From: an uncultured Dialister sp.
GTDB lineage: Bacteria > Bacillota > Negativicutes > Veillonellales > Dialisteraceae
Assembly: GCF_900538805.1 (NCBI RefSeq)
Contig: NZ_UPZP01000040.1
Span: 1 to 17,466, forward strand
DNA length: 17,466 bases
Direction: 5' to 3'
In this document: one piece after another, positions 1 through 6,355 of the stretch
How the letters are laid out: the number at the start of each line of letters is the position of its first letter
Numbering within the stretch: the first letter of the stretch is position 1
Position numbers and translations under genes: made by a program
Notes under the pieces: model-generated
Seen by the model: only the letters and a program-made list of their open reading frames with translations
Database searches by the model: none
What the model was told of the DNA's origin: nothing

Positions 1-77
1 TAAGAGCCGTATGCGGGAAAACTGCAAGTACGGTTCTGTGAGGGGCGGACAGAGTAATCTGATTCCGTCTACTCGAC
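1..77 (+). mobile_element. 3' end of a group II intron (domains V and VI)
   Basis: Positions 4-36 fold as domain V: GAGCCGTA pairs with TACGGTTC, there is a two-base bulge (A27 G28), and a distal helix is capped by a GAAA-rich loop. The AGC catalytic triad lies at 5-7. Positions 40-74 fold as domain VI: GAG/CTC at the base, then GGCGGA/TCCGTC, with A71 unpaired on the 3' side as the likely branch point. The predicted 3' splice site follows the terminal AC at 76-77. The reverse transcriptase/maturase and domains I-IV must lie to the left of the window. The apical loop seems to have five bases rather than a plain GAAA tetraloop, so the exact fold is approximate. The sequence just after the intron is a 9-bp tandem repeat. 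Confidence 0.88.
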
Positions 78-104
78 TCAAATGGTTCAAATGGTTCAAA
101 GGGT
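78..104 (+). repeat. 9-bp tandem array next to the intron
   Basis: Three 9-bp units (TCAAATGGT, TCAAATGGT, TCAAAGGGT) follow the intron directly and lead into a GGTATCGCC-type hairpin. The same array plus hairpin recurs at about 2553-2620 and 9424-9490, and in reverse orientation at about 2881-2945, 10242-10300, 13315-13378 and 15154-15200. Confidence 0.75.
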
Positions 105-171
105 GGTGGTATCGCCCTGTCGGGCGATGAGTATATAGCCGCCTGCGGCGGCGTCTGCTTCACGGTAAAGC

Positions 172-220
172 GTCTCACGTGATTTTCAAGTCGCTGCGCT
201 CCCTTATAAATCACGTTCGC
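172..220 (-). repeat. 45-nt palindromic unit, copy 1
   Basis: Read on the minus strand it runs GCGAA, arm CGTGATTT (208-215), a core containing GGAGCGCAGCGAC, arm AAATCACG (178-185), then TGAGAC. The arms pair perfectly. Other copies keep GCGAA, the GGAGCGAAGCGAC core and GTGAGTC but have different, still complementary, arms. Confidence 0.7.
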
Positions 221-539
221 TTGCCATCCTGGTGGGGGGGATTCTGATGGTGCTGCATTGTGGTACTTATGAGTACAAAAGCTGAGTGGAGAGTAAAGTT
301 CCCCCTCCGGGGGAAAGGTGGTGCGTTAGCACCAAAAGGGGTGCATTTCCACGCGCCGCAGGCGCGGTTGTAAAGGTTTTTGCCGCCGATAGGCGGCATA
401 TATATTCATCGCCGCGAAGCGGCGGTACCATCACCCTCTGAACCCGGCCGCGCAGCGGCCCCTTGGGCGATACCACCACCCTCGGCCCGACAGGGCCGTC
501 GCCCCCTTCTACACAACCCGCCGCTGCAGGCGGTGCACA

Positions 540-660
540 GCGAACACATTTTGCACTATGCGAACTGGATTTGTAGGGAAGCGACAGCGCCCCGAAAATC
601 CAGTGAGTCAGTGACAGCAGAGGATGAAGGAGCGAAGCGACGCACAAAATGTAGTGAGTC
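540..660 (+). repeat. 45-nt palindromic unit, copy 2, with a second unit nested inside
   Basis: The outer unit has arms ACATTTTG (546-553) and CAAAATGT (645-652), preceded by GCGAA and followed by AGTGAGTCG. Inside it lies a second complete unit: GCGAA at 560-564, arms CTGGATTT (565-572) and AAATCCAG (596-603), then TGAGTCAG. The outer copy still has its AGGAGCGAAGCGACG core at about 628-642, so the inner copy seems to have entered the outer one. Confidence 0.7.
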
Positions 661-750
661 GTTTCCCCTTTAGTGGGCCATAACCTTCGGCCCGAAGGGC
701 CGAGAACCCTCCCCTCTGAACTCTCCTGTGCTCGGGGATTCAGCTTAACC

Positions 751-852
751 ATGCCTTCCCGCCGACTGGTATTTATTAGCACTGTCCTAAATGTGCAGTA
801 TACCGAGATTCTTCGCTGCCGCTCAGAATGACGATGCTGGGCGGGAAGGCAT
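751..852. repeat. MITE-like element with 13-bp terminal inverted repeats, copy 1
   Basis: ATGCCTTCCCGCC (751-763) and GGCGGGAAGGCAT (840-852) are perfect inverted repeats. Between them is a smaller imperfect hairpin, GATTCTTCGC against GCTCAGAATGAC. The element is followed by CGTAACGCTGATTTCATA and then an ATCGCC hairpin, a flank also found after the copies at 2761-2859 and 5709-5837. There is no room for a transposase, so it would be non-autonomous if mobile. Confidence 0.65.
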
Positions 853-966
853 TCCCGTAACGCTGATTTCATACTCATCGCCGCGAAGCGGCGATACCAC
901 CACCCTCTGAACCCGGGCCGCTCCGCGGCGCCGTACTCTCTCCTTTCCCAAGAACAGGGCGGAAAT

Positions 967-995
967 TTGAAAGAATTCTATTTTTTTGCTAAAAT
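967..995 (+). promoter_or_regulatory. Sigma70-type promoter of the acyl-CoA ligase
   Basis: TTGAAA at 967-972 and TAAAAT at 990-995 are separated by 17 bp. The site lies 30 bp upstream of the chosen ATG. It overlaps an in-frame upstream TTG at 986, which is one reason not to start the gene there. Confidence 0.75.
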
Positions 996-1024
996 GGTAC
1001 TGTTATCAGTTAGAGAGGTGCGAA

Positions 1025-2464
1025 ATGTTTTTACATGAAATTATAAAAGGAGCAGACCCTGCCCATGCGGTGTTTGAGGGAGAATCCAGGGTAACCTATG
1101 GAGAAATGGAAGAGGAGCTTCGCCGCTATCGGAACTGCCTGTATCATATGGGTGTAGGCAGGGGCGACCGGGTGGCCCTGTATTCCGCCAACCGGCCGGA
1201 ATTTGTGTATGTCTATCTGGCTGTGGTAAGCCTGGGGGCCATCATCATTCCGGTGAACAATTCCCTGGTGGACCGGGAAGTGGACTACATTATCAAAGAC
1301 GCCGGCGCCACGCTTCTGGTGACGGATACGGCCCTGGAAGTCTCCTGTCCTTCCATTGACATCCATGACCTGGATTTCAAGGCTTCCGAGGATACCTGCC
1401 CCGAAGCGCCCCGGTTTCCGGAAGATATTACGGAAGACGACGTATGCGCCCTGGTCTATACCTCCGGCACCACCGGCAGTCCGAAGGGGGCCATGCTGAC
1501 CCATCGGAATCTGGTGGGCAATGTGGAGCAGTTCATTTCCCGCATTGTCTTCAAACCGGAAGACAAGGTGCTCTGCGTACTGCCCATGTTCCACTGCTAC
1601 GGCCTTACCACCGTGGTGAATGCGGGCCTCTACGCCCATTCCACCATTGTCATCTTAAGGTCCAAGAGTCCCACGGAAATCATCAATACCATTGTGGAAC
1701 ATTCCGTCACCATTGCCATCATGGTGCCGCCTATGTACAATCTGCTGGCAAGGCGGGGCGATCCTTCGGTGATGAAAACGGTGCACACCTTCATTTCCGG
1801 CGGCGCCTCCATTCCCCAGCCCGTGGCCCAGGCCTTCTATTTCCGCTTCCGCCATCCCGTGCAGGAAGGCTACGGCCTCACCGAAGCATCGCCGGTGGTC
1901 TGCGTCCTTCCCAGCGCGAAACCGAAGTACCTCACCAGCGGCCCCGTGCTCCCCGGCGTGGAGGCTTACATCCGCACCGAAAGCGGCGGCCCCTATGAGC
2001 CCGGCACGGTGGGCGAACTCATGGTGCGGGGTTCCAATGTCATGAAGGGCTACTGGAATAAGCCGGAGGAAACGAAAAAGGTCCTCTCCGAAGACGGCTG
2101 GCTCCGCACCGGCGACCTGGCCTACATGGATGCCGACAAGTACATCTACATTGTGGACCGCATCAAGGATTTGATTATTGTGAACGGGGAAAATATTTAC
2201 CCCGGCGAAGTGGAGGATTGCATTTACGAAGTGGAAGGCGTGGCGGAATGTGCTGTGGTAGGCCATCCGGACCCCCTCCGCGGCCAGGCGGTATGGGCCT
2301 ACGTGGTCATGAAGGATGGCTATGATTTTGATGAAAATAAAATCAGGAAGCACATGTCCAAGAACATTGCCAGCTACAAAATTCCCCGCCGCTTCATCCC
2401 CATGGATGCCCTGCCGAAGAATGCCACAGGAAAGATCCTGAAACGGGCGCTTCGGGATAATTGA
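1025..2464 (+). CDS. AMP-forming acyl-CoA synthetase (fatty-acid:CoA ligase family)
   Basis: Cytoplasmic enzyme of the ANL superfamily that activates a carboxylic acid with ATP to an acyl-adenylate and then transfers it to CoA. The 479-residue protein shows the family motifs in order: the P-loop YTSGTTGSPKG at residues 145-155, PMFHCYGLT just after it, GYGLTE starting at 282, TGD with Asp364 contacting the ribose, the hinge segment VDRIKD with Arg379, and PKNATGK near the C-terminus with catalytic Lys470. The ATG at 1025 follows GAGAGGTG at suitable spacing; a longer frame from TTG at 986 would start inside the promoter. The length is slightly short for FadD-type ligases, with a compact N-terminal domain. 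Short-, medium- or long-chain fatty acid and aryl substrates are all possible, and no neighbouring gene helps. A promoter and terminator flank it, so it is monocistronic. Confidence 0.93.
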   Translation: MFLHEIIKGADPAHAVFEGESRVTYGEMEEELRRYRNCLYHMGVGRGDRVALYSANRPEFVYVYLAVVSLGAIIIPVNNSLVDREVDYIIKDAGATLLVTDTALEVSCPSIDIHDLDFKASEDTCPEAPRFPEDITEDDVCALVYTSGTTGSPKGAMLTHRNLVGNVEQFISRIVFKPEDKVLCVLPMFHCYGLTTVVNAGLYAHSTIVILRSKSPTEIINTIVEHSVTIAIMVPPMYNLLARRGDPSVMKTVHTFISGGASIPQPVAQAFYFRFRHPVQEGYGLTEASPVVCVLPSAKPKYLTSGPVLPGVEAYIRTESGGPYEPGTVGELMVRGSNVMKGYWNKPEETKKVLSEDGWLRTGDLAYMDADKYIYIVDRIKDLIIVNGENIYPGEVEDCIYEVEGVAECAVVGHPDPLRGQAVWAYVVMKDGYDFDENKIRKHMSKNIASYKIPRRFIPMDALPKNATGKILKRALRDN

Positions 2465-2481
2465 GATTTGAAAAAGCATGC

Positions 2482-2511
2482 AAAAAGAGCAGCCACAAGG
2501 CTGCTCTTTTT
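2482..2511 (+). terminator. Intrinsic terminator after the acyl-CoA ligase
   Basis: GAGCAGCC (2487-2494) pairs with GGCTGCTC (2499-2506) around an ACAA loop, with A-rich sequence before it and five T after it. Confidence 0.93.
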
Positions 2512-3081
2512 ATGTGTGCCATTAACGGTGCTTACGGTATTCCTGATAGCAAGGGGGTTCAGAAGGTTCAAATGGTTCAAAGGGTTCAGAGGGGAAGGTA
2601 TCGCCGCTTCGCGGCGATGAATTTTATATGCCGCCGATAGGCGGCATATATACTCATTGCCGCGCAGCGGCTGTCAAACTTTAGAACGAGAGAACCCTCG
2701 GCCCGAAGGGCCGTTAACCCTTCTATACAACCCTTCTACATAACCAGTGGTGCCAGCGGTGCCTTCCCGCCGACCGGTATTTACTGCCATTTGTCTCATA
2801 AACGGCATGTACCAAGATTCTTCGCTGGCGCTCAGAATGACTGTGTCCGGCGGGAAAGCGCGTAACGCCGACTTTATATTCATCGCCCGTAAGGGCGATA
2901 CCACAACCCTTTGAACCCTTTGAACCCTCTGCACCTTTTGAACCCGGGCCGCGCAGCGGCCCCATGGGCAATACCACAACCCTCAGCCACGAAGTGGCTG
3001 TCAAACTTTAGAACGAGAGAACCCTCGGCCCGAAGGGCCGTCAACCCTCACGCCCGAAAGGGCGTGTCCTATGGCGGCCCC
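2512..3081. repeat. Intergenic repeat mosaic, block 2 (no gene)
   Basis: Contains the 9-bp array (about 2553-2600), ATCGCC and GCCGCC hairpins, a copy of the inverted-repeat element (2761-2859), a reverse-oriented 9-bp array (about 2904-2945) and a direct repeat of about 50 bp (about 2668-2716 and 2993-3042). In the direct repeat, a hairpin is followed by GTCAAACTTTAGAACGAG. The hairpin arms differ between its two copies (GCCGC/GCGGC against GCCAC/GTGGC), yet each pairs with itself. The open frames here consist of repeats. Confidence 0.8.
2761..2859. repeat. MITE-like element, copy 2
   Basis: GCCTTCCCGCC (2761-2771) and GGCGGGAAAGC (2849-2859) are inverted repeats with one mismatch. The internal GATTCTTCGC..GCTCAGAATGAC hairpin is kept. 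The downstream flank GCGTAACGCCGA matches the other copies. Confidence 0.6.
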
Positions 3082-3513
3082 TTATAGCTCCGGCAGTTCC
3101 CTTCCTTCCAGCATTTTCTGTACCATGCGGATATGTTTATCCACGGTGGCCAGTTTCCAGCGGGTTTCCAGCTCTTCCTCTCCGGAAAGGCGGAGGACGC
3201 ATTTGCCGCTGTCTCCGGTGTAGAAGCCGCGGATGGCGTCCAGACGGACGTAGCCCAGGGTGGGCACCCGGTCGGCCATGCGGATCTGCACGAAGATGCT
3301 GCCGTCGTTCAGAAGGACGCCGGTACCCCGTTTCCCGTCGAACAGTTTCCGGCAGGCCCGGTTGTCGTTTCCCATGAAGGCGGCCAGGGTGTTCATATAC
3401 CGCTCCACGCTGCAGAAGCGGCGGCAGCGCCTTCCGTCTTCGTAAACCACCATGCAGCCCCGGGCGGGGCCGTTCATGATGGGAATGAGTGCTGCAATCT
3501 GTGAAGGTTCCAT
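3082..3513 (-). CDS. Small hypothetical protein, possibly ComK-like
   Basis: A 143-residue, probably cytosolic protein with no signal peptide or membrane segment. A good site GGAGG (3520-3524) lies 6 bp before the ATG, and a strong promoter lies further upstream, so it is a real gene. I do not recognise it firmly. Its order of features (ALIPI near the N-terminus, a Tyr/Cys-rich segment, a GND..R stretch, then V.L..GSIFVQIR, RVPTLGYVRLDAI and a basic helical tail) loosely recalls the ComK competence regulator fold, but there is no diagnostic motif. A small nucleic-acid-binding or sensory protein is equally possible. It is transcribed away from the riboswitch-controlled symporter and ends within 20 bp of repeat block 2, with no clear U-tract terminator. 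Confidence 0.72.
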   Translation of the reverse strand: MEPSQIAALIPIMNGPARGCMVVYEDGRRCRRFCSVERYMNTLAAFMGNDNRACRKLFDGKRGTGVLLNDGSIFVQIRMADRVPTLGYVRLDAIRGFYTGDSGKCVLRLSGEEELETRWKLATVDKHIRMVQKMLEGRELPEL

Positions 3514-3615
3514 TTCTTTCCTCCTCTATCATTCATTTCTGTTCCTGTTTGTATCGGGTAGGAAACGGCTGGACGTTTTCTGCATCTTCCCAATAAGAAC
3601 GTTAGTTCCTTATAG

Positions 3616-3644
3616 ATTATAATAGAACTGATGTTTGAAATCAA
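3616..3644 (-). promoter_or_regulatory. Promoter of the small hypothetical gene
   Basis: On the minus strand, TTGATT (3639-3644) and TATAAT (3616-3621) are separated by 17 bp. It implies a 5' leader of about 95 nt. Confidence 0.78.
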
Positions 3645-3738
3645 GCGGTGAAATCCATTTCTCCGTTTGCATGAGCATTTATCTGTAAAACGAATAAAAA
3701 CGTAGGAAATCGATGAAAAACAAATATACATAGTCATA

Positions 3739-3766
3739 TTGCAATTTTTTGATTCTAGTGTATAAT
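3739..3766 (+). promoter_or_regulatory. Promoter of the first glycine riboswitch transcript
   Basis: TTGCAA (3739-3744) and TATAAT (3761-3766) with 16 bp between. The predicted start near 3773 precedes a leader hairpin, GTACGG (3822-3827) with CCGTAC (3832-3837), and then the riboswitch. Confidence 0.75.
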
Positions 3767-3846
3767 TTGGTTAAATCACTTTTCTGCAGGAATTCAGACA
3801 ACGCAGAGGTGACGGAGAAATGTACGGGGCACCGTACCATACTGGT

Positions 3847-4034
3847 GGATGATGTACACTGAAAAATGAGAGCCGAAAGGGTCCTCTGCCGAAGGAGTAA
3901 TACTATCAGGCGTTCAGAAGAACACGAAACTGTGTACGGACACATCTCTGGAGAGTCCCATTCAATTGGGAGCCGAAGGTGTAAAGGAATTTCACCCGTA
4001 GAAATTCCGAATCTCTCAGGCAAAAGGACAGGGC
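3847..4034 (+). promoter_or_regulatory. Tandem glycine riboswitch 1 (divergent first aptamer, canonical second)
   Basis: The second aptamer (3946-4033) is textbook: CTCTGGAGAG at 3946-3955, a P2 stem TCCCA/TGGGA, GCCGAAGG, a P3 stem GGAATTTC/GAAATTCC, then CTCTCAGGCAAAAGGACAG. The first aptamer (3851-3941) keeps GCCGAAGGAGTAA and ATCAGGC and is closed by GTACAC (3854-3859) with GTGTAC (3932-3937). It carries an extra hairpin, GTTC..GAAC, where the usual CAGG-AAAAGGAC stretch would be continuous. The linker to aptamer 2 matches known tandem glycine riboswitches. Comparison with the copy at 7618-7825 shows compensatory changes in its P1 and P2. It senses glycine and controls the symporter at 4150. 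Confidence 0.92.
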
Positions 4035-4066
4035 TGGCACATGGGTAACTCCCGTGTTTTCTGTTA

Positions 4067-4109
4067 CGCCAGCATCAGTCTCTTTGGAGCCTGAGTGCGG
4101 CGATTTTTT
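4067..4109 (+). terminator. Riboswitch 1 expression-platform terminator
   Basis: CGCC, GCA, CAG and CTC (from 4067) pair with GAG, CTG, TGC and GGCG (to 4102) around a TTTG loop, with a single A bulged, followed by ATTTTTT. The 5' half (GCCAGC, 4068-4073) can pair instead with GCTGGC (4033-4038), which starts at the last base of aptamer P1. Stabilising P1 with glycine should disfavour the antiterminator and favour termination, so an OFF switch is inferred. Confidence 0.8.
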
Positions 4110-4149
4110 GTTTATGACAACAATTACGGGAAACAAGGGGGACATGATT

Positions 4150-5601
4150 ATGGACATGGCACAGATTAATCAACTTGTAGGTACCATTGACGGGTTCGTA
4201 TGGGGGCCTGTCATGCTGATTCTGCTGGTAGGCACGGGCATTTATATGACCGTAAGCCTCCGCTTCCTCACCTGGCGGAACCTGCCCTATGCGCTGAAGA
4301 GCGTATTCGGCCATGATGCCCGCACCACCAGCCGCGGCAGCGGCGACGTATCGCCTTTCTCCGCCCTCATGACGGCCCTGGCTGCCACCATCGGCACCGG
4401 TAATATCGTCGGTGTGGCCACTGCCATGTTTGCCGGCGGCCCCGGCGCCCTGGTATGGATGTGGCTTTCTGCCTGCTTCGGACTGTCCACCAAGTTTTCC
4501 GAATGTATGCTGGGCTTCAAGTACCGCGAAGTGAATGCGAAGGGTGAAATGAAGGGCGGCCCCATGTTCACCATGAAGAACGGCTTCAAGAACCGGAGAG
4601 CCGGCCTCATCATGGGCACCCTCTTTGCTTTCTTCGCCGTCATCGCGTCCTTCGGCATCGGCAACATGACCCAGGCCAACTCCATCAGCACCGCTGTGGA
4701 AACCACCTTCGGCATTTCCACCACCATCGTCGGCGCCGTGCTCACGGTGCTCACCCTGGCGGTCATCGTAGGCGGCATTACCTCCATTTCCAAGGTTTCC
4801 TCCGTGGTGGTTCCAGGCATGGCTGCCTTCTACATCCTGGCCGGCCTGCTCTGCATTGTTATTAATTATGAAAATATTCCTCACGGTTTATACCTCATCC
4901 TCATGATGGCCTTCGACCCCTCCGCCGTGGAAGGCGGTGTGGTAGGCACCATTACCGTGTCCGTCATGAATGCGGTCCGCTTCGGCGTGGCCAGAGGCTG
5001 CTTCTCCAACGAAGCCGGCCTGGGCTCGGCTGCCATTTCCGCTGCCGCTTCCACCACCGACCGTCCTGCAAGACAGGGGTATATTTCCATGACCGGCACC
5101 TTCATTGATACCATCATCGTATGCTCCATCACCGGCCTCACCATCGCCTCCTCCGGCGTTCTCGGCACCCTGGGCGCCGACGGCAAGCCTTTGACCGGCG
5201 TGGCTCTCACCATGGCCGCCTTCTCCACCCACCTGGGCACGGCAGGCAGCTACATCGTCTCCATCGGCATCATCCTCTTCGCCTACTCCACCATCCTGGG
5301 CTGGGAATACAATGGCGAAAAAGCCTGGGAATACCTCTTCGGCACCCATAAATACAACATCATTTACCGTGTCGTCTTCTCCCTTGTGGTATTCGTAGGC
5401 GCCACCCAGACCCTGGACCTGGTATGGAACCTCTCCGACATCGCCAACGCCCTCATGGCCATCCCGAACCTCATCTCCATCCTGGTTCTCTCCCCTGTGA
5501 TTAAGGAAGAAGTCTTCTCCTTCCAGGAAGTGATCCGCCAGGAAAAGGCGGCCAAAAAAGCACTGGCCCATGAAACGGCTAATGAATCCGTGAAAATCTA
5601 G
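4150..5601 (+). CDS. Alanine/glycine:cation symporter (AGCS family)
   Basis: Inner-membrane Na+ (or H+)-coupled importer of glycine and/or alanine. The 483-residue, highly hydrophobic protein carries AGCS hallmarks: an N-terminal helix ending in WGP, GTGNIVGVATA beginning at residue 82 followed by GGPGALVWMW, the MKGGPMFTMKNG segment, GIGNMTQANSI around 170-180, SNEAGLGSA, and GWEYNGEKAWEYLFG near the C-terminus. The ATG at 4150 lies 8 bp after AAGGGGG (4135-4141); the ATG at 4144 is too close to it, and upstream in-frame starts fall inside the terminator. Control by a glycine riboswitch agrees with glycine as a substrate. It is a paralogue of the gene at 7967 but differs in the unwound-helix region (GIGNMTQ here, GSGTTTQ there), so the two may differ in substrate or affinity. 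A terminator follows directly. Confidence 0.93.
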   Translation: MDMAQINQLVGTIDGFVWGPVMLILLVGTGIYMTVSLRFLTWRNLPYALKSVFGHDARTTSRGSGDVSPFSALMTALAATIGTGNIVGVATAMFAGGPGALVWMWLSACFGLSTKFSECMLGFKYREVNAKGEMKGGPMFTMKNGFKNRRAGLIMGTLFAFFAVIASFGIGNMTQANSISTAVETTFGISTTIVGAVLTVLTLAVIVGGITSISKVSSVVVPGMAAFYILAGLLCIVINYENIPHGLYLILMMAFDPSAVEGGVVGTITVSVMNAVRFGVARGCFSNEAGLGSAAISAAASTTDRPARQGYISMTGTFIDTIIVCSITGLTIASSGVLGTLGADGKPLTGVALTMAAFSTHLGTAGSYIVSIGIILFAYSTILGWEYNGEKAWEYLFGTHKYNIIYRVVFSLVVFVGATQTLDLVWNLSDIANALMAIPNLISILVLSPVIKEEVFSFQEVIRQEKAAKKALAHETANESVKI

Positions 5602-5623
5602 TATGTCTCCGCATTGTGAAATC

Positions 5624-5652
5624 AAAAACCCCGGCCGAAAGGCCGGGGTTTT
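5624..5652 (+). terminator. Intrinsic terminator after the first AGCS symporter
   Basis: CCCCGGCC (5629-5636) pairs with GGCCGGGG (5641-5648) around a GAAA loop, flanked by AAAAA and TTTT. Confidence 0.95.
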
Positions 5653-6231
5653 GTGATGGCGGTGCAGGAACTGTTGAACCCTCTTGCGCTTGGGAATTCA
5701 GATTAACCATGCCTTCCTGCCGAACGGGATTCTTTAGTGGGCTAGTGAGCTGGTGAACTAGTGGACTAGTAAGTGTCACTATCTACATGTACCGAGATTC
5801 TTCGCCCGGGGTCAGAATGACCGGTGGGGCGGGAAGGTAAGTACGTAACGCTGATTTCATACTCATAGCCGCCAAAGGCGGCTATCCACACCCTCAGCGG
5901 CCGAAGGCCGCTGTCAAACTTAAGAACCCTCCGGCCGTAGGCCGGTCAATCTTTAGAACCCTTTTACATAACCCTTCTACACAACCCGCCGCCGCAGGCG
6001 GCCACAACCTTCGGGGCGAAGCCACGCCCAAAGGGCGCATCCCTTTGAACCCTCTGCTGCCTTCTTAACACATCCTTGGGCCCTGCGTGCCCTCCCCCTT
6101 TGGTGGCTGGCGCCACCACCTTTCCCCCGCAAGCGGGGGCACAATAAAGATTTGTGCGGCGGCCCCAATTAATAACCAAACCGTCCATATTCCATGAATT
6201 ATAATTCAAATGGTATTATTCCCATATTTTA
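5653..6231. repeat. Intergenic repeat mosaic, block 3 (no gene)
   Basis: Holds a copy of the inverted-repeat element interrupted by 8-bp tandem repeats (5709-5837), hairpins such as AGCCGCC..GGCGGCT (about 5869-5884) and CAGCGGCC..GGCCGCTG (about 5896-5914), the GTCAAACTT.AGAAC linker, and a GCCGCC..GGCGGC hairpin (about 5987-6001). The open frames on the minus strand here are built from repeats. From about 6190 the sequence becomes AT-rich and leads to the next promoter. Confidence 0.78.
5709..5837. repeat. MITE-like element, copy 3, containing an 8-bp tandem array
   Basis: CATGCCTTCCTGCC (5709-5722) and GGCGGGAAGG (5828-5837) are the ends. Between them lie four degenerate 8-bp units of the CTRGTGRR type (about 5741-5772), then ACCGAGATTCTTCGC and GTCAGAATGACC. 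The 8-bp array is not in copies 1 and 2, so the interior of the element seems tolerant of insertions. Confidence 0.6.
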
Positions 6232-6285
6232 TTGACTATTCAATTTCAATATATATAGAAATGTATAAAAGATTTCATAAATATA

Positions 6286-6314
6286 TTGGTCCGCTGATAT
6301 ATATTTGCTATAAT
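6286..6314 (+). promoter_or_regulatory. Promoter of the dicarboxylate/amino acid symporter
   Basis: TTGGTC (6286-6291) and TATAAT (6309-6314) with a 17-bp spacer, plus an extended -10 TGC at 6306-6308. A second, weaker possibility is TTGACT at 6232-6237. Confidence 0.75.
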
Positions 6315-6355
6315 AGGGTAAATAATAAGTGCAAGTATATGAGGGAGGGCACGTT

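Larger units (their letters stand above)
78..966. repeat. Intergenic repeat mosaic, block 1 (no gene)
   Basis: No credible coding sequence is present. Open frames on both strands are built from repeats, lack ribosome binding sites and resemble no family I know. The block holds a 9-bp tandem array, hairpins of the form ATCGCC..GGCGAT (111-128), GCCGCC..GGCGGC (138-152 and 382-397) and CGCGCC..GGCGCG (352-366), two sites with the 45-nt palindromic unit (172-220 and 540-660), and a copy of the inverted-repeat-flanked element (751-852). The same modules recur in the other five blocks. Confidence 0.8.

Noticed and set aside
267..878. Minus-strand open frame of 203 codons in block 1
   Set aside because: It is made of palindromic repeats and 9-bp arrays, has no ribosome binding site and no recognisable domain.
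78..966. CRISPR array
   Set aside because: The repeats here are contiguous 9-bp units or scattered hairpins. There are no regularly spaced identical 25-40 bp repeats with unique spacers and no cas genes.
986..1024. Longer N-terminus for the acyl-CoA ligase from TTG at 986
   Set aside because: The TTG overlaps the promoter -10 region, has no ribosome binding site and would precede the transcription start.
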